A stretch of DNA of 64,000 nucleotides from Paenisporosarcina indica (GTDB lineage: Bacteria > Bacillota > Bacilli > Bacillales_A > Planococcaceae): NCBI RefSeq assembly GCF_001939075.1, contig NZ_MPTA01000001.1, positions 682,001 to 746,000 of the forward strand. Reading direction: 5' to 3'. The position numbers and the translations under genes are program-made. Below the pieces are notes generated by a model, which was not told the DNA's origin, ran no database searches, and saw only the letters and a program-made list of their open reading frames with translations. Each line of letters starts with the position of its first letter. Position 1 is the stretch's first letter. This document shows, in pieces, positions 44,901 to 53,937 of the stretch.

Positions 44901-46091
44901 ATGCAGCCAGAAAAATCTTCCTTTTTTGCCACAAGATTCATTCAATTTCTAGGCGGGAAGAATACACTCTTTTTATTACTTACCATGTTATTAGTTGGGT
45001 TAATTATCTGGATCTTTGATATTGTTTCGTTCATCTTTTACCCTATTCAAGTATTGTTGGCAAATGTCGTAGTCCCGGTTATTTTAGGGACAATAGCCTA
45101 TTACTTGCTACGGCCATTTTTGGCTTTTCTCATACGAATTAAAGTGCCTAAAATTTGGGGGATACTGATAATATTCGTTGCTTTGATTGGCTTGATTACT
45201 GGAGTTGTATTAATAGTCTATCCATTTTTGAAAACACAGTTTAGTAATTTAATTATTGAGTTTCCAGAATATTTTAAACAACTTGTAATATCTCTTGATG
45301 CTTTCTTAAAAAACTCGATCTTCGCTACATATTATTCGAATTTAGCATTTGATGTAGATACGTTAATGAAACAAATTCCTGATAATATCGGGAAAACCAT
45401 ACAAAATACTGTTGGTGGCGTGGCAAGTGGAATTGGGAAATTATTATCCACCTTGACCGGGTTGTTGTTGGCTATTGTTACGGTTCCATTTATCTTATTC
45501 TATTTATTAAAAGATGGAGAAAAGTTACCACAATACATACTAAAACTTTTTCCGCCACGGATGCGTGCAGATACCCATCATTTATTGAAAGAAGCAGACA
45601 AACAAATCAGTGCTTATATTCAAGGACAAATTTTAGTTTCCATATGTATTGGCTTCATGGTATTTATCGGGTTTTTAATTATTGGCATGGATTATGCATT
45701 CTTATTAGGGTTTTTAGCCATGATTACGAGTGTAGTGCCATATTTAGGACCGTTAATTGCGATCATACCAGCTGCTGTCATTGCGATTGTAACGTCTCCG
45801 TTTATGTTAGTAAAATTAGCAATAGTATGGACAGTGGTTCAATTAGTTGAAGGGAAGTTTATTTCACCCCAAATTATGGGTAAATCCTTACATATACATC
45901 CAATTACGATTATTTTTGTGCTATTGACTGCTGGTTCGTTATTTGGAGTTCCTGGCGTAGTTTTAGGGATTCCTGGATATGCTTTGATTAAAGTGGTAGT
46001 AACACACATGTACAAGCTATTAAAACAAAGATATAATCGCCATGTAAAAGAGATTGAACATCACTACGAATCCACTTTTTTTGATGACTAG
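44901..46091 (+). CDS. AI-2E family transporter (YueF-like)
   Basis: 396 residues with about eight membrane segments in the pattern of the PF01594 family: two N-terminal helices, a large soluble loop (about 100-190), then VPFILFYLLKDGE, the SAYIQGQILVSICIGFMVFIG block and VPYLGPLIAIIPA, ending in GVPGVVLGIPGY. Some family members export autoinducer-2, others are sodium/proton antiporters; the substrate is unknown. The start is ATG 44901 with GCGAGGAA. The half-Spo0M gene follows after about 46 bases. Confidence 0.87.
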   Translation: MQPEKSSFFATRFIQFLGGKNTLFLLLTMLLVGLIIWIFDIVSFIFYPIQVLLANVVVPVILGTIAYYLLRPFLAFLIRIKVPKIWGILIIFVALIGLITGVVLIVYPFLKTQFSNLIIEFPEYFKQLVISLDAFLKNSIFATYYSNLAFDVDTLMKQIPDNIGKTIQNTVGGVASGIGKLLSTLTGLLLAIVTVPFILFYLLKDGEKLPQYILKLFPPRMRADTHHLLKEADKQISAYIQGQILVSICIGFMVFIGFLIIGMDYAFLLGFLAMITSVVPYLGPLIAIIPAAVIAIVTSPFMLVKLAIVWTVVQLVEGKFISPQIMGKSLHIHPITIIFVLLTAGSLFGVPGVVLGIPGYALIKVVVTHMYKLLKQRYNRHVKEIEHHYESTFFDD

Positions 46092-46137
46092 TATTATGCA
46101 ACACATATAATGGTTCAAGATAATAGGAGGAATATTG

Positions 46138-46554
46138 ATGTTGAAAAAGTTTTTGTCATCAATTAGTTATGGATCAATGAAAGTCGATATAGTAGTTGAT
46201 CAACCTGAGATTGCATATGGAGAAACATTGTCAGGAACCATTTATATAATGGGTGGCCAATCCAATCAACTCATTGAATTTATTAAACTTGAGATTTTGA
46301 AACGAACTGAAGGTCTTCAAGAAGACGGTGATTTTAATGTTACAAATAATGTCGTTGCTAAACATACAATCGAAATGGTTGGTTCAGTTAAATCAAAAGA
46401 AACGCGAATGATTCCTTTTGATTTAATGCCGGATGAAAGATGGGAATCCGAAACTGTCAACGAAAAGCTTTACTTAAGAACAACAGTGCATATTAATAAT
46501 GCGGTAGATGTTCATGATGAAGATGAAATCATTTATGGGAAAGATGTAGGGTAA
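46138..46554 (+). CDS. Half-length Spo0M-like protein
   Basis: 138 residues against 256 for Spo0M. It covers only the N-terminal arrestin-like half (KKFLSSISYGSMKVDIVVDQPEIAYGETLSGTIY is the family start; then IPFDLMPDERWESE and LYLRTTVHINNAVDVHDEDEI). ATG 46138 is chosen because TAGGAGG ends eight bases before it. It has an intact terminator after its stop and no trace of the missing half downstream. A shortened paralogue, not a recent frameshift, is therefore the better reading. Function is unknown. Confidence 0.8.
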   Translation: MLKKFLSSISYGSMKVDIVVDQPEIAYGETLSGTIYIMGGQSNQLIEFIKLEILKRTEGLQEDGDFNVTNNVVAKHTIEMVGSVKSKETRMIPFDLMPDERWESETVNEKLYLRTTVHINNAVDVHDEDEIIYGKDVG

Positions 46555-46565
46555 TATATAAACAA

Positions 46566-46603
46566 AGCCATTCCTTATTTTTAGGGAATGGCTATTCTTT
46601 TTT
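46566..46603 (+). terminator. Terminator after the half-Spo0M gene
   Basis: The stem AGCCATTCC/GGAATGGCT with a ten-base loop and a T-rich tail. Confidence 0.8.
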
Positions 46604-46607
46604 GATA

Positions 46608-46659
46608 TAGTTGCACAATGCATATAATATGCCTTCTTAATACATGCATTATGCAACTA
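46608..46659. promoter_or_regulatory. Inverted-repeat pair 1: dyads a and b, candidate operators
   Basis: Arms TAGTTGCACAATGCAT (46608-46623) and ATGCATTATGCAACTA (46644-46659) pair at 15 of 16 positions. Each arm holds a 13-base dyad, at 46611 and 46644. A TATAAT (46623-46628) sits in the loop side, so the arms could cover a promoter. Confidence 0.6.
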
Positions 46660-46697
46660 AATGCATTTTTAATAAAAAGTAACCAATAACAATTTCA

Positions 46698-46751
46698 TCA
46701 CTTGCACTGTGCAAATAAACTAATGGAGAATTAGTTGTGCAGTGCAAGTGA
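46698..46751. promoter_or_regulatory. Inverted-repeat pair 2: dyads c and d, candidate operators
   Basis: Arms TCACTTGCACTG (46698-46709) and CAGTGCAAGTGA (46740-46751) pair perfectly, with AACTAA/TTAGTT inside. The 13-base dyads TTGCACTGTGCAA (46702) and TTGTGCAGTGCAA (46735) repeat the motif of pair 1. Confidence 0.6.
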
Positions 46752-46870
46752 ATTTTATTTGATGATTCATACCAATTTGTTGATTAATAAAATGAATTAC
46801 TCATAACAGTGAAAGCTTGATATTGCTCAAATCACTTCTTGCTCTGCACATATCTTATAGTACATCTTAC

Positions 46871-46887
46871 TTGGGGAAACTCCCCAA
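46871..46887. promoter_or_regulatory. Perfect 7-bp palindrome close to the permease ribosome site
   Basis: TTGGGGA-AAC-TCCCCAA lies 39 bases before the permease ATG. It could be a leader hairpin or a further operator; its motif is different from the TTGCA dyads. Confidence 0.45.
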
Positions 46888-46925
46888 AATTTATTAGATG
46901 TTTATAAGGAAGGAGAGGAAGACAA

Positions 46926-48326
46926 ATGAGCGTTGAATTGACAGCGCTGCATTGGACTTACGTTGTTTTTATTTTTTTGATTATTGGTTTTATGGTAATG
47001 AGAAGGGATACAACACTCGTAAGTATTATCGGTATTTTTTCACTTGCCATTATCGCTACGGGCTCAATTACAGCCTCGGTTAGCGGGGTTTTTTCAAGTT
47101 TTATCTACGCAATTACAGAATTACTTCCTACGATTCTCGTTATCTCAATAATTGTTGCAATGAGTAAAACGTTAACTTCAACAGGGATTAATGATGTCAT
47201 GATCTCTCCGTTTTCCAAACTGATTAGAACTCCTGCACTTGCGTATTGGACAATCGGAATACTGATGATGTTCATTTCCTGGTTTTTTTGGCCTTCTCCT
47301 GCAGTAGCGTTGTTAGGAGCAGTCTTACTACCAGTTGCAATCCGTGTTGGACTACCCGCACTTGGCGTCGCGATGGCTATGAACTTATTCGGTCATGGTA
47401 TAGCTTTGTCCGGTGATTTTATCATACAAGGTGCTCCTAAATTGACGGCAGATGCCGCAGGACTTCCAGTTAATGAAGTAATTAGTGCCAGCATTCCGCT
47501 TGTCATTGTTATGGGATTTGTAACCACTGTTATCGCTTTTTATTTCTTGAAGCGGGATATAAAGTCAGGTAAATTAACCGCTACTACAGGTGTAACAGCT
47601 ACACCAACTACAGAACCTTCTCCTCAACATTCAAAATTACTCTCCTCTATTCAAAAGCGATTTTTTGCTCTTTTTATTCCTTTACTCTTTGCACTCGATG
47701 TAGTTGCCATGTCTGTTCTTAATTTGCAAGGCGGCGATGCTACTGCATTAATCGGTGGAACATCCGTCTTTATCCTTCTATTAATTACAATGGTTAGTCA
47801 CAAAAATAAAGGTCTAGAACAAACAACAAGTTATCTAATTGAAGGCTTCCAATTTGGTTTTAAAGTTTTCGGTGCTGTTATTCCGATTGCAGCTTTTTTC
47901 TATTTAGGTGATGCAGGGTTTATTAAGATCATCGGAGAACTTCTACCTGAAAATTCAAATGGGATTGTTAATGACCTCGGAGTAGCTCTCGCATCTGTTG
48001 TTCCGCTAAGTAAAGAAGTCGGGGCTATTACATTAACGGTAGTTGGTGCAATTACGGGGCTTGATGGGTCTGGTTTCTCAGGAATTTCATTAGTAGGTTC
48101 TATAGCTACAATATTTGCAACAGCAATTGGAGCAGGTGCAGCCACATTGACGGCCCTAGGTCAAATTGCTGCAATCTGGGTTGGTGGAGGTACGTTGGTT
48201 CCTTGGGCAATCATTCCTGCAGCTGCCATTTGTGGCGTCGATCCTTTTGAACTTGCTCGAAGAAACCTTTTGCCAGTTACAATTGGATTAGTAGTCACTA
48301 CAATTGTTGCGATGTTTTTAATTTAA
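46926..48326 (+). CDS. Ion-transporter-superfamily permease (GntP-like)
   Basis: 466 residues with about 12-13 membrane segments. Conserved-looking signals include FWPSPAVALLGAVLLPVAIRVGLPALG, ALSGDFIIQGAPKLTADAAGLP in mid-protein and a Gly/Ala/Thr-rich C-terminal half (GSIATIFATAIGAGAATLTALG). The mirrored halves fit the IT superfamily that includes GntP and related carboxylate permeases. The substrate is unknown, an organic acid is most likely. AAGGAGAGG precedes the ATG. The dyad cluster and a palindrome upstream imply tight control, but no regulator is adjacent. Confidence 0.65.
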   Translation: MSVELTALHWTYVVFIFLIIGFMVMRRDTTLVSIIGIFSLAIIATGSITASVSGVFSSFIYAITELLPTILVISIIVAMSKTLTSTGINDVMISPFSKLIRTPALAYWTIGILMMFISWFFWPSPAVALLGAVLLPVAIRVGLPALGVAMAMNLFGHGIALSGDFIIQGAPKLTADAAGLPVNEVISASIPLVIVMGFVTTVIAFYFLKRDIKSGKLTATTGVTATPTTEPSPQHSKLLSSIQKRFFALFIPLLFALDVVAMSVLNLQGGDATALIGGTSVFILLLITMVSHKNKGLEQTTSYLIEGFQFGFKVFGAVIPIAAFFYLGDAGFIKIIGELLPENSNGIVNDLGVALASVVPLSKEVGAITLTVVGAITGLDGSGFSGISLVGSIATIFATAIGAGAATLTALGQIAAIWVGGGTLVPWAIIPAAAICGVDPFELARRNLLPVTIGLVVTTIVAMFLI

Positions 48327-48342
48327 ATGATTATGTTACGTT

Positions 48343-48369
48343 AAACCCTCGTCATGCGAGGGTTTTTCT
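48343..48369 (+). terminator. Terminator after the permease gene
   Basis: The stem AACCCTCG/CGAGGGTT with a TCAT loop and a T run. Confidence 0.85.
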
Positions 48370-48455
48370 TGGTTCTACTCGTAGATCGTCTTTCTATTGT
48401 TAACGATTTGATGTTAAACTAGAATAATAAATTTTACCAGGACAAGGGGACTCGT

Positions 48456-49019
48456 ATGATAAAAAGATTAGTAATTACAGGGTATAAACAACATGAACTA
48501 GGCGTATTTGATGAAAAACATCCCGGGATTCTGTATATCAAAAAAGCCTTGAAAAACGAATTAGTTCCATTGCTTGATGACGGATTGGAATGGGTGATTA
48601 TCAGTGGGCAATTAGGTGTTGAAACATGGGCAGCTGAGCTGGTCATTGAATTGAAAAGTACATATCCACAATTACAATACGCGATTATTACTCCCTTTTT
48701 AGAACAAGATCTAAAATGGAAAGATACTAATAAAGAAAAGTATCAAACGATCTGTCAAAAAGCCGATTTTCAAACGAGCGTGACTAAAAGACCATACGAA
48801 GGTCCGTGGCAGATGATGGAGAAAAACAAATTCGTCATTCGAAATTCCGATGGTTTGCTCATCGTCTATGATGAAGAAAATGAAGGATCACCTAAATTCA
48901 TGAAAAAACTTGCTGCACAATATGCAGAGCGACATGACTATCACATTATATCAATCTCAGCTGATGACTTACAGATGATTGCGGAGGAAGAACAGCAAAA
49001 TCAGTGGCCAGATGCATAA
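48456..49019 (+). CDS. ypsA: YpsA, SLOG-superfamily protein
   Basis: 187 residues, near B. subtilis YpsA (180). The start is LVITGYKQHELGVFDEKHPG, then a glycine-rich GLEWVIISGQLGVETWAAELV and a DGLLIVYDEENEGSPKF block, as in the DUF1273/SLOG fold. SLOG domains bind nucleotide-derived ligands. YpsA overproduction affects cell division in B. subtilis and Staphylococcus. It stands alone with a short upstream promoter region. An AAGGGG site precedes the ATG. Confidence 0.9.
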   Translation: MIKRLVITGYKQHELGVFDEKHPGILYIKKALKNELVPLLDDGLEWVIISGQLGVETWAAELVIELKSTYPQLQYAIITPFLEQDLKWKDTNKEKYQTICQKADFQTSVTKRPYEGPWQMMEKNKFVIRNSDGLLIVYDEENEGSPKFMKKLAAQYAERHDYHIISISADDLQMIAEEEQQNQWPDA

Positions 49020-49218
49020 ATTGACAAACATCATACTATAATTTTTTAGTAGCCTATTATTTTATATAGGAACCCAAAGTAGTAGAAAATTCTACTTATT
49101 CTAAATAGTGGGTTTGTGTTAAAATGGATAACAGCTATAAAAAGTAATTTAGGAGATTTCTTGAAGCACTAGAATGTTCTTTGCATCGAGATAAAAAGAT
49201 ATTAGGGGATGATTTGAG

Positions 49219-50919
49219 ATGGTCACAAAATTTGAAGAGTTCACGTATACTCGACCAGTATTCGAAGAAATTGAATCAGGATTTGAACTAGCACTACGTA
49301 AATTTAGAGATTCAACAACTGTCGAAGAACAAAGTGATGCTATGAAACAAATCAATGAAATTAGAAACAATGTTGGAACGATGATGAATCTCGTTTCTGT
49401 CCGGAATTCCATCGATACAAATGATGAATATTATAAAACTGAACGTGACTATCTCGATGAACTTAGTCCCAAAGTGGATGATTTAATTACCAACTATTAT
49501 AAAGCATTGGTAAGTTCTTCGTTCCGAGTGGAATTGGAAGAAAAATGGGGCACGCAATTATTTGCGATCGCAGATGCACAAATCAAGTCATTTGATGCCA
49601 AGATCATTCCGATGATGCAAAAAGAAAACAAACTGACATCTGAATACCAGGAGTTGATTGCATCCGCAAAAATAGATTTTGAAGGTGAAGAACGCACGCT
49701 TGCTCAAATGACTCCTTTTACGGAATCCACCAATCGTGACATGCGGAAAAAAGCCAAAGAGGCTTACTTTAATTTCTTTGCGGAAAATGAAGAGCAACTC
49801 AATCGCATCTATGATGACCTAGTCAAAATTCGTACAGAAATGGCTCAGACTTTAGGGTACAAAAACTTTGTAGAACTTGGTTATTACCGAATGATTCGAA
49901 CCGATTATAATGCCGCAATGGTAAAAAAATTCCGTGATCAAGTGAAAGAATATATCGTCCCGTTAGCTTCTAAATTAAAAGAACGCCAACAACAACGTAT
50001 TGGTGTCGATGAGCTTAAATACTATGATGAATCATTTAATTATAAAACAGGGAATGCAACACCAAAAGGATCTCCAGAATGGATTATTCAGGGCGGCAAA
50101 AAGATGTATGATGATCTATCTGTTGAAACAAGCGAGTTCTTTGATTTCATGATTGATAACAACTTAATGGATCTTGTCGCGAAAAAAGGAAAAGCAAGTG
50201 GGGGGTATTGTACCTATATCGAAGATTATAAAGCACCATTTATCTTCTCTAACTTTAACGGAACATCAGGTGACATTGATGTTTTGACACATGAAGCAGG
50301 ACATGCATTCCAAGTGTATTCTAGTCGTCATTTTGAAATTCCAGAATATAACTGGCCAACCTATGAATCGTGTGAAATCCATTCAATGAGCATGGAATTT
50401 ATCACATGGCCGTGGATGGAAAACTTTTTCAAAGAAGATACGGATAAGTATAAATTTTCTCATTTAAGTAATTCACTCGAGTTTTTACCATATGGCGTTG
50501 CAGTCGACGAATTTCAACACTTTGTGTATGAAAATCCTGAAGCAACTCCCGTAGAACGCAAAACAGCTTGGAAAGAACTTGAAGAAAAATATTTACCTTT
50601 CCGTGATTATGATGGCAATGAATATTTGGAATCAGGTGGTTTTTGGCAAAGACAAGGCCATATTTATCAATCGCCTTTTTATTATATTGACTATACATTA
50701 GCTCAAATTTGTGCTTTCCAGTTCTTTAAGCGAACACTCGAAAATCGTGAAGAAGCTTGGGCTGACTATGTACACTTATGCAAGATTGGCGGAAGTCTGT
50801 CGTTCACTGGTCTTGTAAAGGAAGCAAACTTGATTTCTCCTTTTGAAGAAGGCTGTGTGGAATCGGTAATTGGGCCGATTGAGCAATGGTTAAATTCGAT
50901 TGACGATAAAGCACTTTAA
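49219..50919 (+). CDS. M3-family metallo-oligopeptidase (PepF-like)
   Basis: 566 residues, soluble. The zinc site is VLTHEAGHAFQ (HExxH), with the third ligand region in YESCEIHSMSMEFITWP (EIHSM). The SSFRVELEEKWG and YIEDYKAPFIFSNFNG segments are family-typical. It degrades peptides in the cytoplasm, with no signal peptide. The size matches the 560-residue M3 oligoendopeptidase subgroup rather than the 600-residue PepF proper. The start is ATG 49219 with GGGG upstream. A 21-bp terminator follows. Confidence 0.9.
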   Translation: MVTKFEEFTYTRPVFEEIESGFELALRKFRDSTTVEEQSDAMKQINEIRNNVGTMMNLVSVRNSIDTNDEYYKTERDYLDELSPKVDDLITNYYKALVSSSFRVELEEKWGTQLFAIADAQIKSFDAKIIPMMQKENKLTSEYQELIASAKIDFEGEERTLAQMTPFTESTNRDMRKKAKEAYFNFFAENEEQLNRIYDDLVKIRTEMAQTLGYKNFVELGYYRMIRTDYNAAMVKKFRDQVKEYIVPLASKLKERQQQRIGVDELKYYDESFNYKTGNATPKGSPEWIIQGGKKMYDDLSVETSEFFDFMIDNNLMDLVAKKGKASGGYCTYIEDYKAPFIFSNFNGTSGDIDVLTHEAGHAFQVYSSRHFEIPEYNWPTYESCEIHSMSMEFITWPWMENFFKEDTDKYKFSHLSNSLEFLPYGVAVDEFQHFVYENPEATPVERKTAWKELEEKYLPFRDYDGNEYLESGGFWQRQGHIYQSPFYYIDYTLAQICAFQFFKRTLENREEAWADYVHLCKIGGSLSFTGLVKEANLISPFEEGCVESVIGPIEQWLNSIDDKAL

Positions 50920-50981
50920 ACCAAAATTTTGTATGCATATACCTACATTTCATTTGTTAATTGGAAATAATCCATAAATTT

Positions 50982-51030
50982 AAAAGGCAGACAATAAATT
51001 GTAAACTACAATTTATTGTCTGCCTTTTTC
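50982..51030. terminator. Long bidirectional terminator
   Basis: An almost perfect stem of about 21 bp (AAAGGCAGACAATAAATT and its complement) with an AAC loop and a T run, between the convergent peptidase and repressor genes. Confidence 0.9.
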
Positions 51031-51073
51031 TGTATATCAAATGTAGTAAATCGAGCAAAACTGACTTTCTGAA

Positions 51074-51619
51074 CTATTCTTTCGTTTCATCATTGATAGG
51101 GACAAGATTAAATATTTCATGACTTTCAAACACATCAACGAGACGATCGAGCCATTCATAGTAATTCTTAATATACATTAGTTTGTCGATATCTATTTGG
51201 ACTTCTTTTTTTAGTTCTTCACTAATCGTTGGATCAGATATAAGCTCATGGAGTTCAACTAATGATTTTTTAATAGCCGCTGTATAAAGCGACACAGATC
51301 TCCGCCACTTAATTGAAAAAAGATCAATAAAACTTTGATACCAATCTTCAGTTGTATGGTATAAATCTTTTCGTACTCCTTTTTTCCATGCACGCTCGAC
51401 TAATTTCAAATCGGATAATGCTCTAACGGAAGTACTCATGCTAGTTTTGCTCATCCCAAGTTTTTCTGTCATTACGTCTAATGTAGACGGTTCATTTTGA
51501 AAATACATCATGCCATACTGTCTTCCTGTAGAAGGAGTTAAGCCATAAAGATGTATATTTTGGGCTATTGTTTCAATAATTCTCTCCCGAGCTTTTTCAT
51601 GTTTTTCTTTACCTTCCAT
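51074..51619 (-). CDS. GbsR/OpuAR-family (MarR-like) transcriptional repressor
   Basis: 181 residues from ATG 51619 (GGAGGG nine bases upstream). A winged helix (about 30-100) has the recognition region LGMSKTSMSTSVRALSDLKLVERAW, and the C-terminal half is a dimerisation helix bundle. GbsR-family repressors control choline or glycine-betaine genes; OpuAR-type members sit divergently from opuA, as here. Inducer or ligand is not shown. Repeated TAAATAGTATT elements in the shared control region are candidate operators. Confidence 0.85.
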   Translation of the reverse strand: MEGKEKHEKARERIIETIAQNIHLYGLTPSTGRQYGMMYFQNEPSTLDVMTEKLGMSKTSMSTSVRALSDLKLVERAWKKGVRKDLYHTTEDWYQSFIDLFSIKWRRSVSLYTAAIKKSLVELHELISDPTISEELKKEVQIDIDKLMYIKNYYEWLDRLVDVFESHEIFNLVPINDETKE

Positions 51620-51749
51620 CAACGTATTCCCTCCACTGTAATGGCTCTACTCAACTAATCCAACTATTTTATTTAAGAGTATTATATCCTTGCCAAAAAT
51701 GCAATTTATTATAAATATTGTTTGTACAGTTTTTTCTGTATGAACTATA

Positions 51750-51805
51750 TAAATAGTATTTTATGTTGTATTACAAAAAGTTTACATTTATACTTAAATA
51801 GTATT
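51750..51805. promoter_or_regulatory. Direct repeat in the opuA control region, candidate repressor sites
   Basis: TAAATAGTATT occurs at 51750-51760 and 51795-51805, 45 bases apart. TTGTAC (51722) and TATATA (51746), 18 bases apart, could be an opuA promoter that the first copy touches. A looser copy (TTTAAGAGTATTATAT) lies near 51670. Confidence 0.5.
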
Positions 51806-51830
51806 AGGTAATGAATCGAGGAGTGTATGT

Positions 51831-53084
51831 ATGAATGAACAAATAATCAAGAAGAAGATAGAAGTGATAGACGCTACTAAAATCTTCGGCAAAAACAGTA
51901 AAAAAGCGGCGCAATTGCTTAAGGAAAGTGCGTCGAAGAAAGATATTTTAAAAGCAACAGGTGCAACAGTTGGGGTGAATAATGCAACCTTCGATGTTTA
52001 TGAAGGAGAAATATTTGTCATAATGGGACTGTCTGGCAGTGGGAAGTCAACCCTCGTTAGATTGTTAAATAGATTAATAGAACCGACATTAGGACGAATT
52101 TTACTTGATGGTGAAGACATTGTACAAATGAGCAAAGATCAACTTCGTGAAGTTAGGCGTAAAAAAATTGGCATGGTCTTTCAAAATTTTGCACTATTTC
52201 CTCATAAGACAATTGTTGAAAATACAGAATATGGGTTGGAAATTCAAGGAGTGCCGAAAAATGAACGTTTGGAAAAAGCACAGGAATCTTTGAAACTCGT
52301 AGGGCTGGCTGGTTATGAAGATCAGTATCCGAGTCAACTAAGCGGTGGTATGCAACAACGTGTCGGACTTGCAAGGGCTCTTGCAAATGATCCGGATATA
52401 TTACTTATGGACGAAGCTTTTAGTGCACTTGACCCCCTTATCCGAAAAGATATGCAAAACGAGTTGTTACAACTTCATCACGACATGGGAAAAACGATTA
52501 TTTTCATTACCCACGACTTAGATGAGGCACTTCGAATTGGCGACCGTATTGCTTTGATGAAAGACGGAGAAATTGTACAAATTGGCACACCAGAAGAAAT
52601 ACTGATGAGTCCGTCAAACGAATATGTCGAACGTTTCGTTGAAGATGTCGACTTATCAAAAGTATTAACAGCTGGTCACATCATGAAAAAGGCAGATACA
52701 TTGCTAATCGATCGTGGTCCACGGGTTGCTTTACGACTCATGAAACAACTAGGGATTTCTTCAATATACGTAGTAGATAAGAGCAATCGTCTGTTAGGAG
52801 CTGTAACGGCTCAGGATGCATTGAAAGCGACAGAATCTGATAAATCGTTAGACAAAGTCCTTATTACTAATCTTCCCATGGTATCTGCAGATACAGTGCT
52901 AACAGAATTATTTGACGTAGTATCAACGGCTGTCGTTCCTGTAGCTGTCATTAGTGAAGACCAAAAGTTACAAGGCATAATCATACGTGGTGCACTGATT
53001 GGTGCTTTATCAGGTGACAATCAGTTTATTAATAGTGATGGAATAATTAACTCCATAAACCAAACGACTACGGAGGTGATTTAA
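51831..53084 (+). CDS. opuAA: Glycine-betaine ABC transporter ATPase OpuAA
   Basis: 417 residues. An N-terminal extension (1-40, with the KKAAQLLKESASKKDIL run typical of ProV/OpuAA) is followed by Walker A GLSGSGKST, the signature LSGGMQQRVGLARAL and Walker B LLMDEAFSALDP. Two CBS-like domains occupy the last 140 residues and would sense ionic strength. The CBS pair is ADTLLIDRGPRVALRLM and following. It powers uptake of glycine betaine during osmotic stress. The ribosome site is CGAGGAG. opuAB follows with a one-base gap. Confidence 0.95.
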   Translation: MNEQIIKKKIEVIDATKIFGKNSKKAAQLLKESASKKDILKATGATVGVNNATFDVYEGEIFVIMGLSGSGKSTLVRLLNRLIEPTLGRILLDGEDIVQMSKDQLREVRRKKIGMVFQNFALFPHKTIVENTEYGLEIQGVPKNERLEKAQESLKLVGLAGYEDQYPSQLSGGMQQRVGLARALANDPDILLMDEAFSALDPLIRKDMQNELLQLHHDMGKTIIFITHDLDEALRIGDRIALMKDGEIVQIGTPEEILMSPSNEYVERFVEDVDLSKVLTAGHIMKKADTLLIDRGPRVALRLMKQLGISSIYVVDKSNRLLGAVTAQDALKATESDKSLDKVLITNLPMVSADTVLTELFDVVSTAVVPVAVISEDQKLQGIIIRGALIGALSGDNQFINSDGIINSINQTTTEVI

Positions 53085-53085
53085 T

Positions 53086-53937
53086 ATGGATCAGCTTTTA
53101 CCTCGTCTTCCGTTTGCAGAGTGGATCGACCACGGAATAGATTGGCTTGTAACAACTTTCGGCACTCTATTTGACGGCATTGCAGAATTATTGGCAGGAA
53201 TCGTTGAAGGTTCTGTTGACATTCTTGATATGGTTCCATCAATATTACTTGCAGTTCTATTTGCTTTGCTAGCATGGGTTATTTCAACAAGAAAGATAGC
53301 GTTGTTCTCTTTAATTGGTCTATTGTTCATCGATTATTTAGGTTACTGGTATCCAATGCTACAAATGTTAGCTCTTGTGTTAACGTCGGTATTTTTTGCA
53401 ATTGCAATAGGTATCCCAATCGGTATATGGAGTTCACAGAAATCAGGTGTTCGGAAAATCGTTAATCCGATTTTGGATTTAATGCAGACAATGCCTGCGT
53501 TTGTTTACTTGTTGCCAGCAATTTTCTTTTTCAATATCGGAGTAGTGCCAGGAGTGGTCGCTTCCGTCATCTTTGCAATGCCGCCGACTATCCGTTTAAC
53601 GATGCTAGGCATTCAACAGGTTCCGAAAGATTTAATTGAAGCAACAGAAGCATTTGGGTCAACTACTTGGCAAAGATTGAGTAAAGTTCAAATTCCACTT
53701 GCCAAACCCACTATGATGGCTGGAGTTAACCAAAGCATAATGCTTTCTCTTTCTATGGTTGTTATTGCATCAATGGTTGGTGCACCAGGGCTGGGCGAAG
53801 AGGTTTATCGTTCGGTAACACAGTTGAAAACCGGGCAAGGATTTGAAACCGGTTTATCCATAGTAATCGTGGCAATTATTTTGGATCGCATAACGCAACA
53901 TGCAGGAAAGAATAAAAAAGGGGGAAGATTATTATGA
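53086..53937 (+). CDS. opuAB: Glycine-betaine ABC transporter permease OpuAB
   Basis: 283 residues with about six to seven membrane segments. The EAA-type loop is PKDLIEATEAFGSTTWQRLSKVQIPLAKP, where the ATPase docks. PTIRLTMLGIQQ precedes it. The ribosome site CGGAGGTGAT lies in the end of opuAA, so the two genes are tightly coupled. Its stop overlaps the start of opuAC by four bases. The size fits the family (OpuAB 282). Confidence 0.95.
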   Translation: MDQLLPRLPFAEWIDHGIDWLVTTFGTLFDGIAELLAGIVEGSVDILDMVPSILLAVLFALLAWVISTRKIALFSLIGLLFIDYLGYWYPMLQMLALVLTSVFFAIAIGIPIGIWSSQKSGVRKIVNPILDLMQTMPAFVYLLPAIFFFNIGVVPGVVASVIFAMPPTIRLTMLGIQQVPKDLIEATEAFGSTTWQRLSKVQIPLAKPTMMAGVNQSIMLSLSMVVIASMVGAPGLGEEVYRSVTQLKTGQGFETGLSIVIVAIILDRITQHAGKNKKGGRLL

